Shown here piece after piece: positions 34,600 through 45,874 of a DNA stretch of 64,000 nt (position 1 is its first letter; each line of letters starts with the position of its first letter). Origin of the DNA: Loxodes magnus. Taxonomy: Eukaryota; Ciliophora; Karyorelictea; Loxodida; Loxodidae. The stretch is taken from contig CAMPDV010001784.1 in NCBI GenBank assembly GCA_946699065.1, forward strand, positions 1 through 64,000, given 5' to 3'. Made by a program: the position numbers and the translations under genes. The notes below the pieces were generated by a model. That model was not told the origin of the DNA and did not search any database. It worked only from the letters and a program-made list of their open reading frames with translations.

Positions 34600-35240
34600 T
34601 GAGGAAGTAAAGTAAGGAAAGAAGATAGAATTACAGTTTTTAGAGTTACTTAAACTTAGAGATAAAAAGAAGTTATAAGTATTTAGAAAAGTGAAGAAGT
34701 AAAGTAAGAAAAGAAGATAGAATTTCAGTTTTAAGGAGTATGCTTTGAGAAGTTATAAGTATTTAGAAAAGTGAGGAAGTAAAGTAAGAAAAGAAGATAG
34801 AATTACAGCTTTTAGAGTTGATAAAACTTAGAGATAAAAAGAAGTTATAAGTATTTAGAAAAGTGAGAAAGTAAAGTAAAGAAAGAAGATAGAATTACAG
34901 CATTTAGAGTTACTAAAACTTAGAGATAAAAAGAAGTTATACGTATTTAGAAAAGTGAGAAAGTAAAGTAAGGAAATAAGATAGAATTACAGCTTTTAGA
35001 GTTACTAAAACTCAGAGATAAAAAGAAGTTATAAGTATTTAGAAAAGTGAGAAAGTAAAGTAAGGAAAGAAGATAGAATTACAGCTTTTAGAGTTACTTA
35101 AACTTAGAGATAAAAAGAAGTAATAAGTATTTAGAAAAGTGAGGAAGTAAAGTAAGAAAAAAAGATAGACTTACAGCTTTTAGAGTTACTTAAACTTAGA
35201 GATAAAAAGAAGTTATAAGTATTTAGAAAAGTGAGAAAGT
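34600..35240 (+). repeat. 0.6-kb block matching 56.96-57.57 kb (offset 22,326)
   Basis: Shares a rare run with the right part of the window: GAGTTGATAAAAC near 34817 (57144), ACAGCATTTAGAG near 34887 (57231), GGAAATAAGATAG near 34973 (57299), ACTCAGAGATAAA at 35010 (57336), and GATAGACTTACAG near 35164 (57488). A private TTTACAAAAG occurs near 34591. The first of these marks are also at 51.78-51.88 kb and the whole set at 61.69-62.05 kb. Confidence 0.8.
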
Positions 35241-35339
35241 AAAGTAAAGAAAGAAGATAGAATTTCAGCTTTTAGAATTATTTAAACTTAGAGATAAAAA
35301 GAAGTTATAAGTATTTAGAAAAGTGAAGAAGTGAAGTAA

Positions 35340-36120
35340 GGAAAGAAGATAGAATTACAGCTTTTAGAGTTACTAAAACTTAGAGATAAAAAGAAGTTAT
35401 AAGTATTTAGAAAGAAAGGAAGTAAAGTAAGGAAAGAAGTTAGAATTACAGCTTTTAGAGTTACTAAAACTTAGAGATAAAAAGAAGTTATACGTATTTA
35501 GAAAGAAAGGAAGTAAAGTAAGGAAAGAAGTTAGAATTACAGCTTTTAGAGTTACTAAAACTTAGAGATAAAAAGAAGTAATAAGTATTTTGAAAAGTGA
35601 AGAAGTGAAGTAAGGAAAGAAGTTAGAATTACAGCTTTTAGAGTTACTAAAACTTAGAGATAAAAAGAAGTTATACGTATTTAGAAAGAAAGGAAGTAAA
35701 GTAAGGAAAGAAGATAGAATTACAGCTTTTAGAGTTACTAAAACTTAGAGATAAAAAGAAGTTATAAGTATTTAGAAAGAAAGGAAGTAAAGTAAGGAAA
35801 GAAGTTAGAATTACAGCTTTTAGAGTTACTTAAACTTAGAGATAAAAAGAAGTTATAAGTATTTAGAAAAGTGAGAAAGTAAAGTAAGGAAAGAAGATAG
35901 AATTTCAGTTTTAATGAGTATGCTTTGAGAAGTAAAAAGTATTTAGAAAAGTGAAGAAGTAAAGTAAGAAAAGAAGATAGAATTTCAGTTTTAAGGAGTA
36001 TGCTTTGAGAAGTAATAAGTATTTTGAAAAGTGAAGAAGTGAAGTAAGAAAAAAAGATAGAATTTCAGTTTTAAGGAGTATGCTTTGAGAAGTAATAAGT
36101 ATATTGAAAAGTGAAGAAGT
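35340..36120 (+). repeat. 0.8-kb block matching 12.52-13.30 kb (offset 22,822)
   Basis: A2-rich units followed by BBB. The AGAAAGAAAGG tail at 35410 pairs with 12588, and the TTTTAATGAG head at 35905 pairs with 13083, giving the same offset of 22,822. The right end passes into the second copy of the 4.9-kb duplication at about 35938, so the blocks overlap. Confidence 0.75.
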
Positions 36121-39100
36121 GAAGTAAGAAAAGAAGATAGAATTACAGCTTTTAGAGTTACTAAAACTTAGAGATAAATAGAAGTTATAAGTATTTAGAA
36201 AAGTGAGGAAGTAAAGTAAGGAAAGAAGATAGAATTTCAGTTTTAAGGAGTATGCTTTGAGAAGTAAAAAGTATTTAGAAAAGGGAAGAAGTAAAGTAAG
36301 AAAAGAAGATAGAATTTCAGTTTTAAGGAGTATGCTTTGAGAAGTAATAAGTATTTTGAAAAGTGAAGAAGTGAAGTAAGAAAAGAAGATAGAATTACAG
36401 CTTTTAGAGTTACTAAAACTTAGAGATAAAAAGAAGTTATACGTATTTAGAAAGAAAGGAAGTAAAGTAAGGAAAGAAGATAGAATTTCAGCTTTTAGAA
36501 TTACTAAAACTTAGAGATAAAAAGAAGTTAAAAGTATTTAGAAAAGTAAGGAAGTAAAGTAAGAAAAGAAGATAGAATTACAGCTTTTAGAGTTACTAAA
36601 ACTTGAGGATGAAAAGAAGTTATAAGTATTTAGAAAAGTGAGGAAGTAAAGTAAGGAAAGAAGATAGAATTTCAGCTTTTAGAATTACTTAAACTTAGAG
36701 ATAAAAAGAAGTTATAAGTATTTAGAAAAGTGAGAAAGTAAAGTAAGGAAAGAAGATAGAATTACAGCTTTTAGAGTTACTTAAACTAAGAGATAAAAAG
36801 AAGTTATAAGTATTTAGAAAAGTGAGGAAGTAAAGTAAGGAAAGAAGATAGAATTTCAGTTTTAATGAGTATGCTTTGAGAAGTAAAAAGTATTTAGAAA
36901 AGTGAAGAAGTAAAGTAAGAAAAGAAGATAGAATTTCAGTTTTAAGGAGTATGCTTTGAGAAGTAATAAGTATTTTGAAAAGTGAAGAAGTGAAGTAAGA
37001 AAAGAAGATAGAATTTCAGTTTTAAGGAGTATGCTTTGAGAAGTAAAAAGTATTAAGAAAAGTGAAGAAGTAAAGTAAGAAAAGAAGATAGAATTTCAGT
37101 TTTAAGGAGTATGCTTTGAGAAGTTATAAGTATTTAGAAAAGTGAGGAAGTAAAGTAAGAAAAGAAGATAGAATTACAGCTTTTAGAGTTACTAAAACTT
37201 AGAGATAAAAAGAAGTTATAAGTATTTAGAAAAGTGAGAAAGTAAAGTAAGAAAAGAAGATAGAATTACAGCTTTTAGAGTTACTAAAACTTAGAGATAA
37301 AAAGAAGTTATACGTATTTAGAAAAGTGAGAAAGTAAAGTAAAGAAAGAAGTTAGAATTACAGCTTTTAGAGTTACTAAAACTTAGAGATAAAAAGAAGT
37401 TATAAGTATTTAGAAAAGTGAGGAAGTAAAGTAAGGAAAGAAGATAGAATTACAGCTTTTAGAGTTACTAAAACTTAGAGATAAAAAGAAGTTATAAGTA
37501 TTTAGAAAAGTGAGGAAGTAAAGTAAGGAAAGAAGTTAGAATTACAGCTTTTAGAGTTACTAAAACTTAGAGATAAAAAGTATTTAGAAAAGTGAAGAAG
37601 TAAAGTAAGAAAAGAAGATAGAATTTCAGTTTTAAGGAGTATGCTTTGAGAAGTAATAAGTATTTTGAAAAGTGAAGAAGTGAAGTAAGAAAAGAAGATA
37701 GAATTTCAGTTTTAAGGAGTATGCTTTGAGAAGTAAAATTATTTTGAAAAGTGAAGAAGTGAAGTAAGGAAAGAAGATAGAATTACAGCTTTTAGAGTTA
37801 CTAAAACTTAGAGATAAAAAGAAGTTATAAGTATTTAGAAAAGTGATGAAGTAAAGTAAGGAAAGAAGATAGAATTTCAGTTTTAATGAGTATGCTTTGA
37901 GAAGTAAAAAGTATTTAGAAAAGTGAAGAAGTAAAGTAAGAAAAGAAGATAGAATTTCAGTTTTAAGGAGTATGCTTTGAGAAGTAATAAGTATTTTGAA
38001 AAGTGAAGAAGTGAAGTAAGAAAAAAAGATAGAATTTCAGTTTTAAGGAGTATGCTTTGAGAAGTAATAAGTATATTGAAAAGTGAAGAAGTGAAGTAAG
38101 GAAAGAAGATAGAATTACAGCTTTTAGAGTTACTAAAACTTAGAGATAAAAAGAAGTTATAAGTATTTAGAAAAGTGAGAAAGTAAAGTAAGGAAAGAAG
38201 ATAGAATTACAGCTTTTAGAGTTACTAAAACTTAGAGATAAAAAGAAGTAAAAAGTATTAAGAAAATTGAAGAAGTGAAGTAAGGAAAGAAGATAGAATT
38301 ACAGCTTTTAGAGTTACTAAAACTTAGAGATAAATAGAAGTTATAAGTATTTAGAAAAGTGAGAAAGTAAAGTAAAGAAAGAAGATAGAATTACAGCTTT
38401 TAGAGTTACTAAAACTTAGAGATAAAAAGAAGTTATAAGTATTTAGAAAAGTGAGGAAGTAAAGTAAGGAAAGAAGTTAGAATTACAGCTTTTAGAGTTA
38501 CTTAAACTTAGAGATAAAAAGAAGTTATAAGTATTTAGAAAAGTGAGAAAGTAAAGTAAGGAAAGAAGTTAGAATTACAGCTTTTAGAGTTACTAAAACT
38601 TAGAGATAAAAAGAAGTTATACGTATTTAGAAAGAAAGGAAGTAAAGTAAGGAAAGAAGATAGAATTACAGCTTTTAGAGTTACTAAAACTTAGAGATAA
38701 AAAGAAGTTATAAGTATTTAGAAAAGTGAGAAAGTAAAGTAAGGAAAGAAGATAGAATTACAGCTTTTAGAATTACTAAAACTTAGAGATAAAAAGAAGT
38801 TATAAGTATTTAGAAAAGTGAGAAAATTAAGTAAAGAAAGAAGATAGAATTACAGCTTTTAGAGTTACTAAAACTTAGAGATAAAAAGAAGTTATAAGTA
38901 TTTAGAAAAGTGAGGAAGTAAAGTAAGGAAAGAAGATAGAATTTCAGTTTTAATGAGTATGCTTTGAGAAGTAAAAAGTATTTAGAAAAGTGAAGAAGTA
39001 AAGTAAGAAAAGAAGATAGAATTTCAGTTTTAAGGAGTATGCTTTGAGAAGTAATAAGTATTTTGAAAAGTGAAGAAGTGAAGTAAGAAAAGAAGATAGA

Positions 39101-40828
39101 ATTTCAGTTTTAAGGAGTATGCTTTGAGAAGTAATAAGTATTTTGAAAAGTGAAGAAGTAAAGTAAGAAAAGAAGATAGAATTTCAGTTTTAAGGAGTAT
39201 GCTTTGAGAAGTTATAAGTATTTAGAAAAGTGAGGAAGTAAAGTAAGAAAAGAAGATAGAATTACAGCTTTTAGAGTTACTAAAACTTAGAGATAAAAAG
39301 AAGTTATAAGTATTTAGAAAAGTGAGAAAGTAAAGTAAGAAAAGAAGATAGAATTACAGCTTTTAGAGTTACTAAAACTTAGAGATAAAAAGAAGTTATA
39401 AGTATTTAGAAAGAAAGGAAGTAAAGTAAGGAAAGAAGTTAGAATTACAGCTTTTAGAGTTACTAAAACTTAGAGATAAAAAGAAGTTATAAGTATTTAG
39501 AAAAGTGAGGAAGTAAAGTAAGGAAAGAAGATAGAATTACAGCTTTTAGAGTTACTAAAACTTAGAGATAAAAAGAAGTTATAAGTATTTAGAAAAGTGA
39601 GGAAGTAAAGTAAGGAAAGAAGATAGAATTACAGCTTTTAGAGTTACTAAAACTTAGAGATAAAAAGTATTTAGAAAAGTGAAGAAGTAAAGTAAGAAAA
39701 GAAGATAGAATTTCAGTTTTAAGGAGTATGCTTTGAGAAGTAATAAGTATTTTGAAAAGTGAAGAAGTGAAGTAAGAAAAGAAGATAGAATTTCAGTTTT
39801 AAGGAGTATGCTTTGAGAAGTAAAATTATTTTGAAAAGTGAAGAAGTGAAGTAAGGAAAGAAGATAGAATTACAGCTTTTAGAGTTACTAAAACTTAGAG
39901 ATAAAAAGAAGTTATAAGTATTTAGAAAAGTGATGAAGTAAAGTAAGGAAAGAAGATAGAATTTCAGTTTTAATGAGTATGCTTTGAGAAGTAAAAAGTA
40001 TTTAGAAAATTGAAGAAGTAAAGTAAAAAAAGAAGATAGAATTTCAGTTTTAAGGAGTATGCTTTGAGAAGTAATAAGTATTTTGAAAAGTGAAGAAGTG
40101 AAGTAAGAAAAGAAGATAGAATTTCAGTTTTAAGGAGTATGCTTTGAGAAGTAATAAGTATTTTGAAAAGTGAAGAAGTGAAGTAAGGAAAGAAGATAGA
40201 ATTACAGCTTTTAGAGTTACTAAAACTTAGAGATAAATAGAAGTTATAAGTATTTAGAAAAGTGAGGAAGTAAAGTAAGGAAAGAAGATAGAATTTTAGT
40301 TTTAAGGAGTATGCTTTGAGAAGTAAAAAGTATTTAGAAAAGGGAAGAAGTAAAGTAAGAAAAGAAGATAGAATTTCAGTTTTAAGGAGTATGCTTTGAG
40401 AAGTAAAAAGTATTTTGAAAAGTGAAGAAGTGAAGTAAGAAAAGAAGATAGAATTTCAGTTTTAAGGAGTATGCTTTGAGAAGTAATAAGTATTTTGAAA
40501 AGTGAAGAAGTGAAGTAAGGAAAGAAGATAGAATTACAGCTTTTAGAGTTACTTAAACTTAGAGATAAAAAGAAGTTATAAGTATTTAGAAAAGTGAGAA
40601 AGTAAAGTAAGGAAAGAAGATAGAATTTCAGTTTTAAGGAGTATACTTTGAGAAGTAAAAAGTATTTAGAAAAGGGAAGAAGTAAAGTAAGAAAAGAAGA
40701 TAGAATTTCAGTTTTAAGGAGTATGCTTTGAGAAGTAATAAGTATTTAGAAAAGTGAGGAAGTGAAGTAAGAAAAGAAGATAGAATTTCAGTTTTAAGGA
40801 GTATGCTTTGAGAAGTAATAAGTATTTT
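35938..40828 (+). repeat. 4.9-kb near-identical duplication, copy 2
   Basis: Right-hand partner of 24370-29260 at a constant offset of 11,568; markers are listed there. It contains the third copy of the 610-bp block (36401-37011), two 82-bp chimeras (37569 and near 39651) and two 79-bp B units (near 37733 and 39820). After about 40828 it continues with GAGAAAGTAAAG tails, whereas copy 1 continues with GAAGAAGTGAAG and a CATGAT head. Confidence 0.9.
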
Positions 40829-40929
40829 GAAAAGTGAGAAAGTAAAGTAAGGAAAGAAGTTAGAATTACAGCTTTTAGAGTTACTAAAACTTAGAGATAA
40901 AAAGAAGTTATACGTATTTAGAAAGAAAG

Positions 40930-43110
40930 GAAGTAAAGTAAGGAAAGAAGATAGAATTTCAGTTTTAAGGAGTATACTTTGAGAAGTAAAAAGTATTTAG
41001 AAAAGGGAAGAAGTAAAGTAAGAAAAGAAGATAGAATTTTAGTTTTAAGGAGTATGCTTTGAGAAGTAAAAAGTATTTAGAAAAGTGAGGAAGTGAAGTA
41101 AGAAAAGAAGATAGAATTTCAGTTTTAAGGAGTATGCTTTGAGAAGTAATAAGTATTTTGAAAAGTGAAGAAGTGAAGTAAGGAAAGAAGTTAGAATTAC
41201 AGCTTTTAGAGTTACTAAAACTTAGAGATAAAAAGAAGTTATACGTATTTAGAAAGAAAGGAAGTAAAGTAAGGAAAGAAGATAGAATTACAGCTTTTAG
41301 AGTTACTAAAACTTAGAGATAAAAAGAAGTTATAAGTATTTAGAAAGAAAGGAAGTAAAGTAAGGAAAGAAGTTAGAATTACAGCTTTTAGAGTTACTTA
41401 AACTTAGAGATAAAAAGAAGTTATAAGTATTTAGAAAAGTGAGAAAGTAAAGTAAGGAAAGAAGATAGAATTTCAGTTTTAATGAGTATGCTTTGAGAAG
41501 TAAAAAGTATTTAGAAAAGTGAAGAAGTAAAGTAAGAAAAGAAGATAGAATTTCAGTTTTAAGGAGTATGCTTTGAGAAGTAATAAGTATTTTGAAAAGT
41601 GAAGAAGTGAAGTAAGAAAAAAAGATAGAATTTCAGTTTTAAGGAGTATGCTTTGAGAAGTAATAAGTATATTGAAAAGTGAAGAAGTGAAGTAAGAAAA
41701 GAAGATAGAATTACAGCTTTTAGAGTTACTAAAACTTAGAGATAAAAAGAAGTTATACGTATTTAGAAAGAAAGGAAGTAAAGTAAGGAAAGAAGATAGA
41801 ATTACAGCTTTTAGAGTTACTAAAACTTAGAGATAAAAAGAAGTTATAAGTATTTAGAAAGAAAGGAAGTAAAGTAAGGAAAGAAGTTAGAATTACAGCT
41901 TTTAGAGTTACTTAAACTTAGAGATAAAAAGAAGTTATAAGTATTTAGAAAAGTGAGAAAGTAAAGTAAGGAAAGAAGATAGAATTTCAGTTTTAAGGAG
42001 TATGCTTTGAGAAGTAATAAGTATTTTGAAAAGTGAAGAAGTGAAGTAAGGAAAGAAGATAGAATTTCAGTTTTAAGGAGTATGCTTTGAGAAGTAATAA
42101 GTATTTAGAAAAGTGAGGAAGTGAAGTAAGAAAAGAAGATAGAATTTCAGTTTTAAGGAGTATGCTTTGAGAAGTAATAAGTATTTTGAAAAGTGAAGAA
42201 GTGAAGTAAGGAAAGAAGATAGAATTACAGCTTTTAGAGTTACTTAAACTTAGAGATAAAAAGAAGTTATAAGTATTTAGAAAAGTGAGAAAGTAAAGTA
42301 AGGAAAGAAGATAGAATTTCAGTTTTAAGGAGTATACTTTGAGAAGTAAAAAGTATTTAGAAAAGGGAAGAAGTAAAGTAAGAAAAGAAGATAGAATTTC
42401 AGTTTTAAGGAGTATGCTTTGAGAAGTAATAAGTATTTAGAAAAGTGAGGAAGTGAAGTAAGAAAAGAAGATAGAATTTCAGTTTTAAGGAGTATGCTTT
42501 GAGAAGTAATAAGTATTTTGAAAAGTGAAGAAGTGAAGTGAGGAAAGAAGTTAGAATTACAGCTTTTAGAGTTACTAAAACTTAGAGATAAAAAGAAGTT
42601 ATACGTATTTAGAAAGAAAGGAAGTAAAGTAAGGAAAGAAGATAGAATTACAGCTTTTAGAGTTACTAAAACTTAGAGATAAAAAGAAGTTATAAGTATT
42701 TAGAAAGAAAGGAAGTAAAGTAAGGAAAGAAGTTAGAATTACAGCTTTTAGAGTTACTTAAACTTAGAGATAAAAAGAAGTTATAAGTATTTAGAAAAGT
42801 GAGAAAGTAAAGTAAGGAAAGAAGATAGAATTTCAGTTTTAATGAGTATGCTTTGAGAAGTAAAAAGTATTTAGAAAAGTGAAGAAGTAAAGTAAGAAAA
42901 GAAGATAGAATTTCAGTTTTAAGGAGTATGCTTTGAGAAGTAATAAGTATTTTGAAAAGTGAAGAAGTGAAGTAAGAAAAGAAGATAGAATTTCAGTTTT
43001 AAGGAGTATGCTTTGAGAAGTAATAAGTATTTTGAAAAGTGAAGAAGTGAAGTAAGGAAAGAAGATAGAATTACAGCTTTTAGAGTTACTAAAACTTAGA
43101 GATAAATAGA
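40930..43110 (+). repeat. 1360-bp tandem higher-order repeat
   Basis: Markers step by 1360: GTATACTTTG at 40972 and 42332, the GAAGTTAG head after GGAAA at 41187 and 42547, and the TTTTAATGAG head at 41473 and 42833. Copies are about 40930-42289 and 42290-43110 (partial). Private changes include GAATTTTAGTTTTAAGG near 41033 in copy 1 and GAAGTGAGG near 42535 in copy 2. B-rich. Confidence 0.8.
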
Positions 43111-44694
43111 AGTTATAAGTATTTAGAAAAGTGAGGAAGTAAAGTAAGGAAAGAAGATAGAATTTCAGTTTTAAGGAGTATGCTTTGAGAAGTAAAAAGT
43201 ATTTAGAAAAGGGAAGAAGTAAAGTAAGAAAAGAAGATAGAATTTCAGTTTTAAGGAGTATGCTTTGAGAAGTAATAAGTATTTTGAAAAGTGAAGAAGT
43301 GAAGTAAGAAAAGAAGATAGAATTACAGCTTTTAGAGTTACTAAAACTTAGAGATAAAAAGAAGTTATACGTATTTAGAAAGAAAGGAAGTAAAGTAAGG
43401 AAAGAAGATAGAATTACAGCTTTTAGAGTTACTAAAACTTAGAGATAAAAAGAAGTTATAAGTATTTAGAAAGAAAGGAAGTAAAGTAAGAAAAGAAGAT
43501 AGAATTACAGCTTTTAGAGTTACTAAAACTTGAGGATGAAAAGAAGTTATAAGTATTTAGAAAAGTGAGGAAGTAAAGTAAGGAAAGAAGATAGAATTTC
43601 AGCTTTTAGAATTACTTAAACTTAGAGATAAAAAGAAGTTATAAGTATTTAGAAAAGTGAGAAAGTAAAGTAAGGAAAGAAGATAGAATTACAGCTTTTA
43701 GAGTTACTTAAACTTAGAGATAAAAAGAAGTTATAAGTATTTTGAAAAGTGAGGAAGTAAAGTAAGGAAAGAAGATAGAATTTCAGTTTTAATGAGTATG
43801 CTTTGAGAAGTAAAAAGTATTTAGAAAAGTGAAGAAGTAAAGTAAGAAAAGAAGATAGAATTTCAGTTTTAAGGAGTATGCTTTGAGAAGTAATAAGTAT
43901 TTTGAAAAGTGAAGAAGTGAAGTAAGAAAAGAAGATAGAATTTCAGTTTTAAGGAGTATGCTTTGAGAAGTAATAAGTATTTTGAAAAGTGAAGAAGTAA
44001 AGTAAGAAAAGAAGATAGAATTTCAGTTTTAAGGAGTATGCTTTGAGAAGTTATAAGTATTTAGAAAAGTGAGGAAGTAAAGTAAGAAAAGAAGATAGAA
44101 TTACAGCTTTTAGAGTTACTAAAACTTAGAGATAAAAAGAAGTTATAAGTATTTAGAAAAGTGAGAAAGTAAAGTAAGAAAAGAAGATAGAATTACAGCT
44201 TTTAGAGTTACTAAAACTTAGAGATAAAAAGAAGTTATACGTATTTAGAAAAGTGAGAAAGTAAAGTAAAGAAAGAAGTTAGAATTACAGCTTTTAGAGT
44301 TACTAAAACTTAGAGATAAAAAGAAGTTATAAGTATTTAGAAAAGTGAGGAAGTAAAGTAAGGAAAGAAGATAGAATTACAGCTTTTAGAGTTACTAAAA
44401 CTTAGAGATAAAAAGAAGTTATAAGTATTTAGAAAAGTGAGGAAGTAAAGTAAGGAAAGAAGATAGAATTTCAGTTTTAAGGAGTATACTTTGAGAAGTA
44501 ATAAGTATTTAGAAAAGTGAGGAAGTGAAGTAAGAAAAGAAGATAGAATTTCAGTTTTAAGGAGTATGCTTTGAGAAGTAATAAGTATTTTGAAAAGTGA
44601 GAAAGTAAAGTAAGAAAAGAAGATAGAATTTCAGTTTTAAGGAGTATGCTTTGAGAAGTAATAAGTATTTTGAAAAGTGAAGAAGTGAAGTAAG
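43111..44694 (+). repeat. Mixed A/B linker segment
   Basis: Satellite only: B units, A2 units near 43.37-43.49 kb, and a core with ACTTGAGGATGAAAAG near 43529 like those at 22.53, 25.03 and 36.60 kb. The run 43.78-44.45 kb follows the order seen in the 27.36-27.80 kb part of the 4.9-kb block. No gene or unique sequence was seen. Confidence 0.7.
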
Positions 44695-45518
44695 GAAAGA
44701 AGATAGAATTACAGCTTTTAGAGTTACTTAAACTTAGAGATAAAAAGAAGTTATAAGTATTTAGAAAAGTGAGAAAGTAAAGTAAGGAAAGAAGATAGAA
44801 TTTCAGTTTTAAGGAGTATACTTTGAGAAGTAAAAAGTATTTAGAAAAGGGAAGAAGTAAAGTAAGAAAAGAAGATAGAATTTCAGTTTTAAGGAGTATG
44901 CTTTGAGAAGTAATAAGTATTTAGAAAAGTGAGGAAGTGAAGTAAGAAAAGAAGATAGAATTTCAGTTTTAAGGAGTATGCTTTGAGAAGTAAAAAGTAT
45001 TTTGAAAAGTGAAGAAGTGAAGTAAGAAAAGAAGATAGAATTTCAGTTTTAAGGAGTATGCTTTGAGAAGTAATAAGTATTTTGAAAAGTGAAGAAGTGA
45101 AGTAAGGAAAGAAGATAGAATTACAGCTTTTAGAGTTACTTAAACTTAGAGATAAAAAGAAGTTATAAGTATTTAGAAAAGTGAGAAAGTAAAGTAAGGA
45201 AAGAAGATAGAATTTCAGTTTTAAGGAGTATACTTTGAGAAGTAAAAAGTATTTAGAAAAGGGAAGAAGTAAAGTAAGAAAAGAAGATAGAATTTCAGTT
45301 TTAAGGAGTATGCTTTGAGAAGTAATAAGTATTTAGAAAAGTGAGGAAGTGAAGTAAGAAAAGAAGATAGAATTTCAGTTTTAAGGAGTATGCTTTGAGA
45401 AGTAATAAGTATTTTGAAAAGTGAGAAAGTAAAGTAAGGAAAGAAGATAGAATTACAGCTTTTAGAGTTACTAAAACTTAGAGATAAAAAGAAGTTATAA
45501 GTATTTAGAAAAGTGAGA
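44695..45518 (+). repeat. 412-bp higher-order repeat (A + 4 B), two copies
   Basis: The GTATACTTTG unit recurs at 44817 and 45229, offset 412 = 92 + 4 x 80. Copy 1 is one A unit with TTACTTAAAC, then four B units, the first with GTATACTTTG. Copy 2 repeats the A unit and three B units before returning to A near 45445. The order A-B(TATAC)-B(GGGAAG)-B is also seen near 16.15, 17.15, 28.94, 40.52 and 42.22 kb. Confidence 0.8.
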
Positions 45519-45874
45519 AAGTAAAGTAAGGAAAGAAGATAGAATTTCAGTTTTAAGGAGTATGCTTTGAGAAGTAATAAGTATTTTGAAAAGTGAAGAA
45601 ATGAAGTAAGAAAAAAAGATAGAATTTCAGTTTTAAGGAGTATGCTTTGAGAAGTAATAAGTATTTTGAAAAGTGAAGAAATGAAGTAAGAAAAAAAGAT
45701 AGAATTTCAGTTTTAAGGAGTATGCTTTGAGAAGTAAAAAGTATTAAGAAAATTGAAGAAGTGAAGTAAGGAAAGAAGATAGAATTACAGCTTTTAGAGT
45801 TACTAAAACTTAGAGATAAATAGAAGTTATAAGTATTTAGAAAAGTGAGGAAGTAAAGTAAGGAAAGAAGATAG
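45519..45874 (+). repeat. B-unit linker with GAAGAAATGAAG tails
   Basis: B units carrying the rare tail GAAGAAATGAAGTAAG near 45597 and 45677, a variant that recurs only in the 46-53 kb repeats (near 46012, 47353 and 52710). Then a TTAAGAAAATTG tail and an A unit with TAAATAG. No gene was seen. Confidence 0.7.

Noticed and set aside
24370-40828. Assembly artefact as the explanation of the 4.9-kb duplication
   Set aside because: Not fully excluded. The two copies have different flanks on both sides and at least two internal differences, which favours a real duplication over a simple misjoin; spanning reads would decide.
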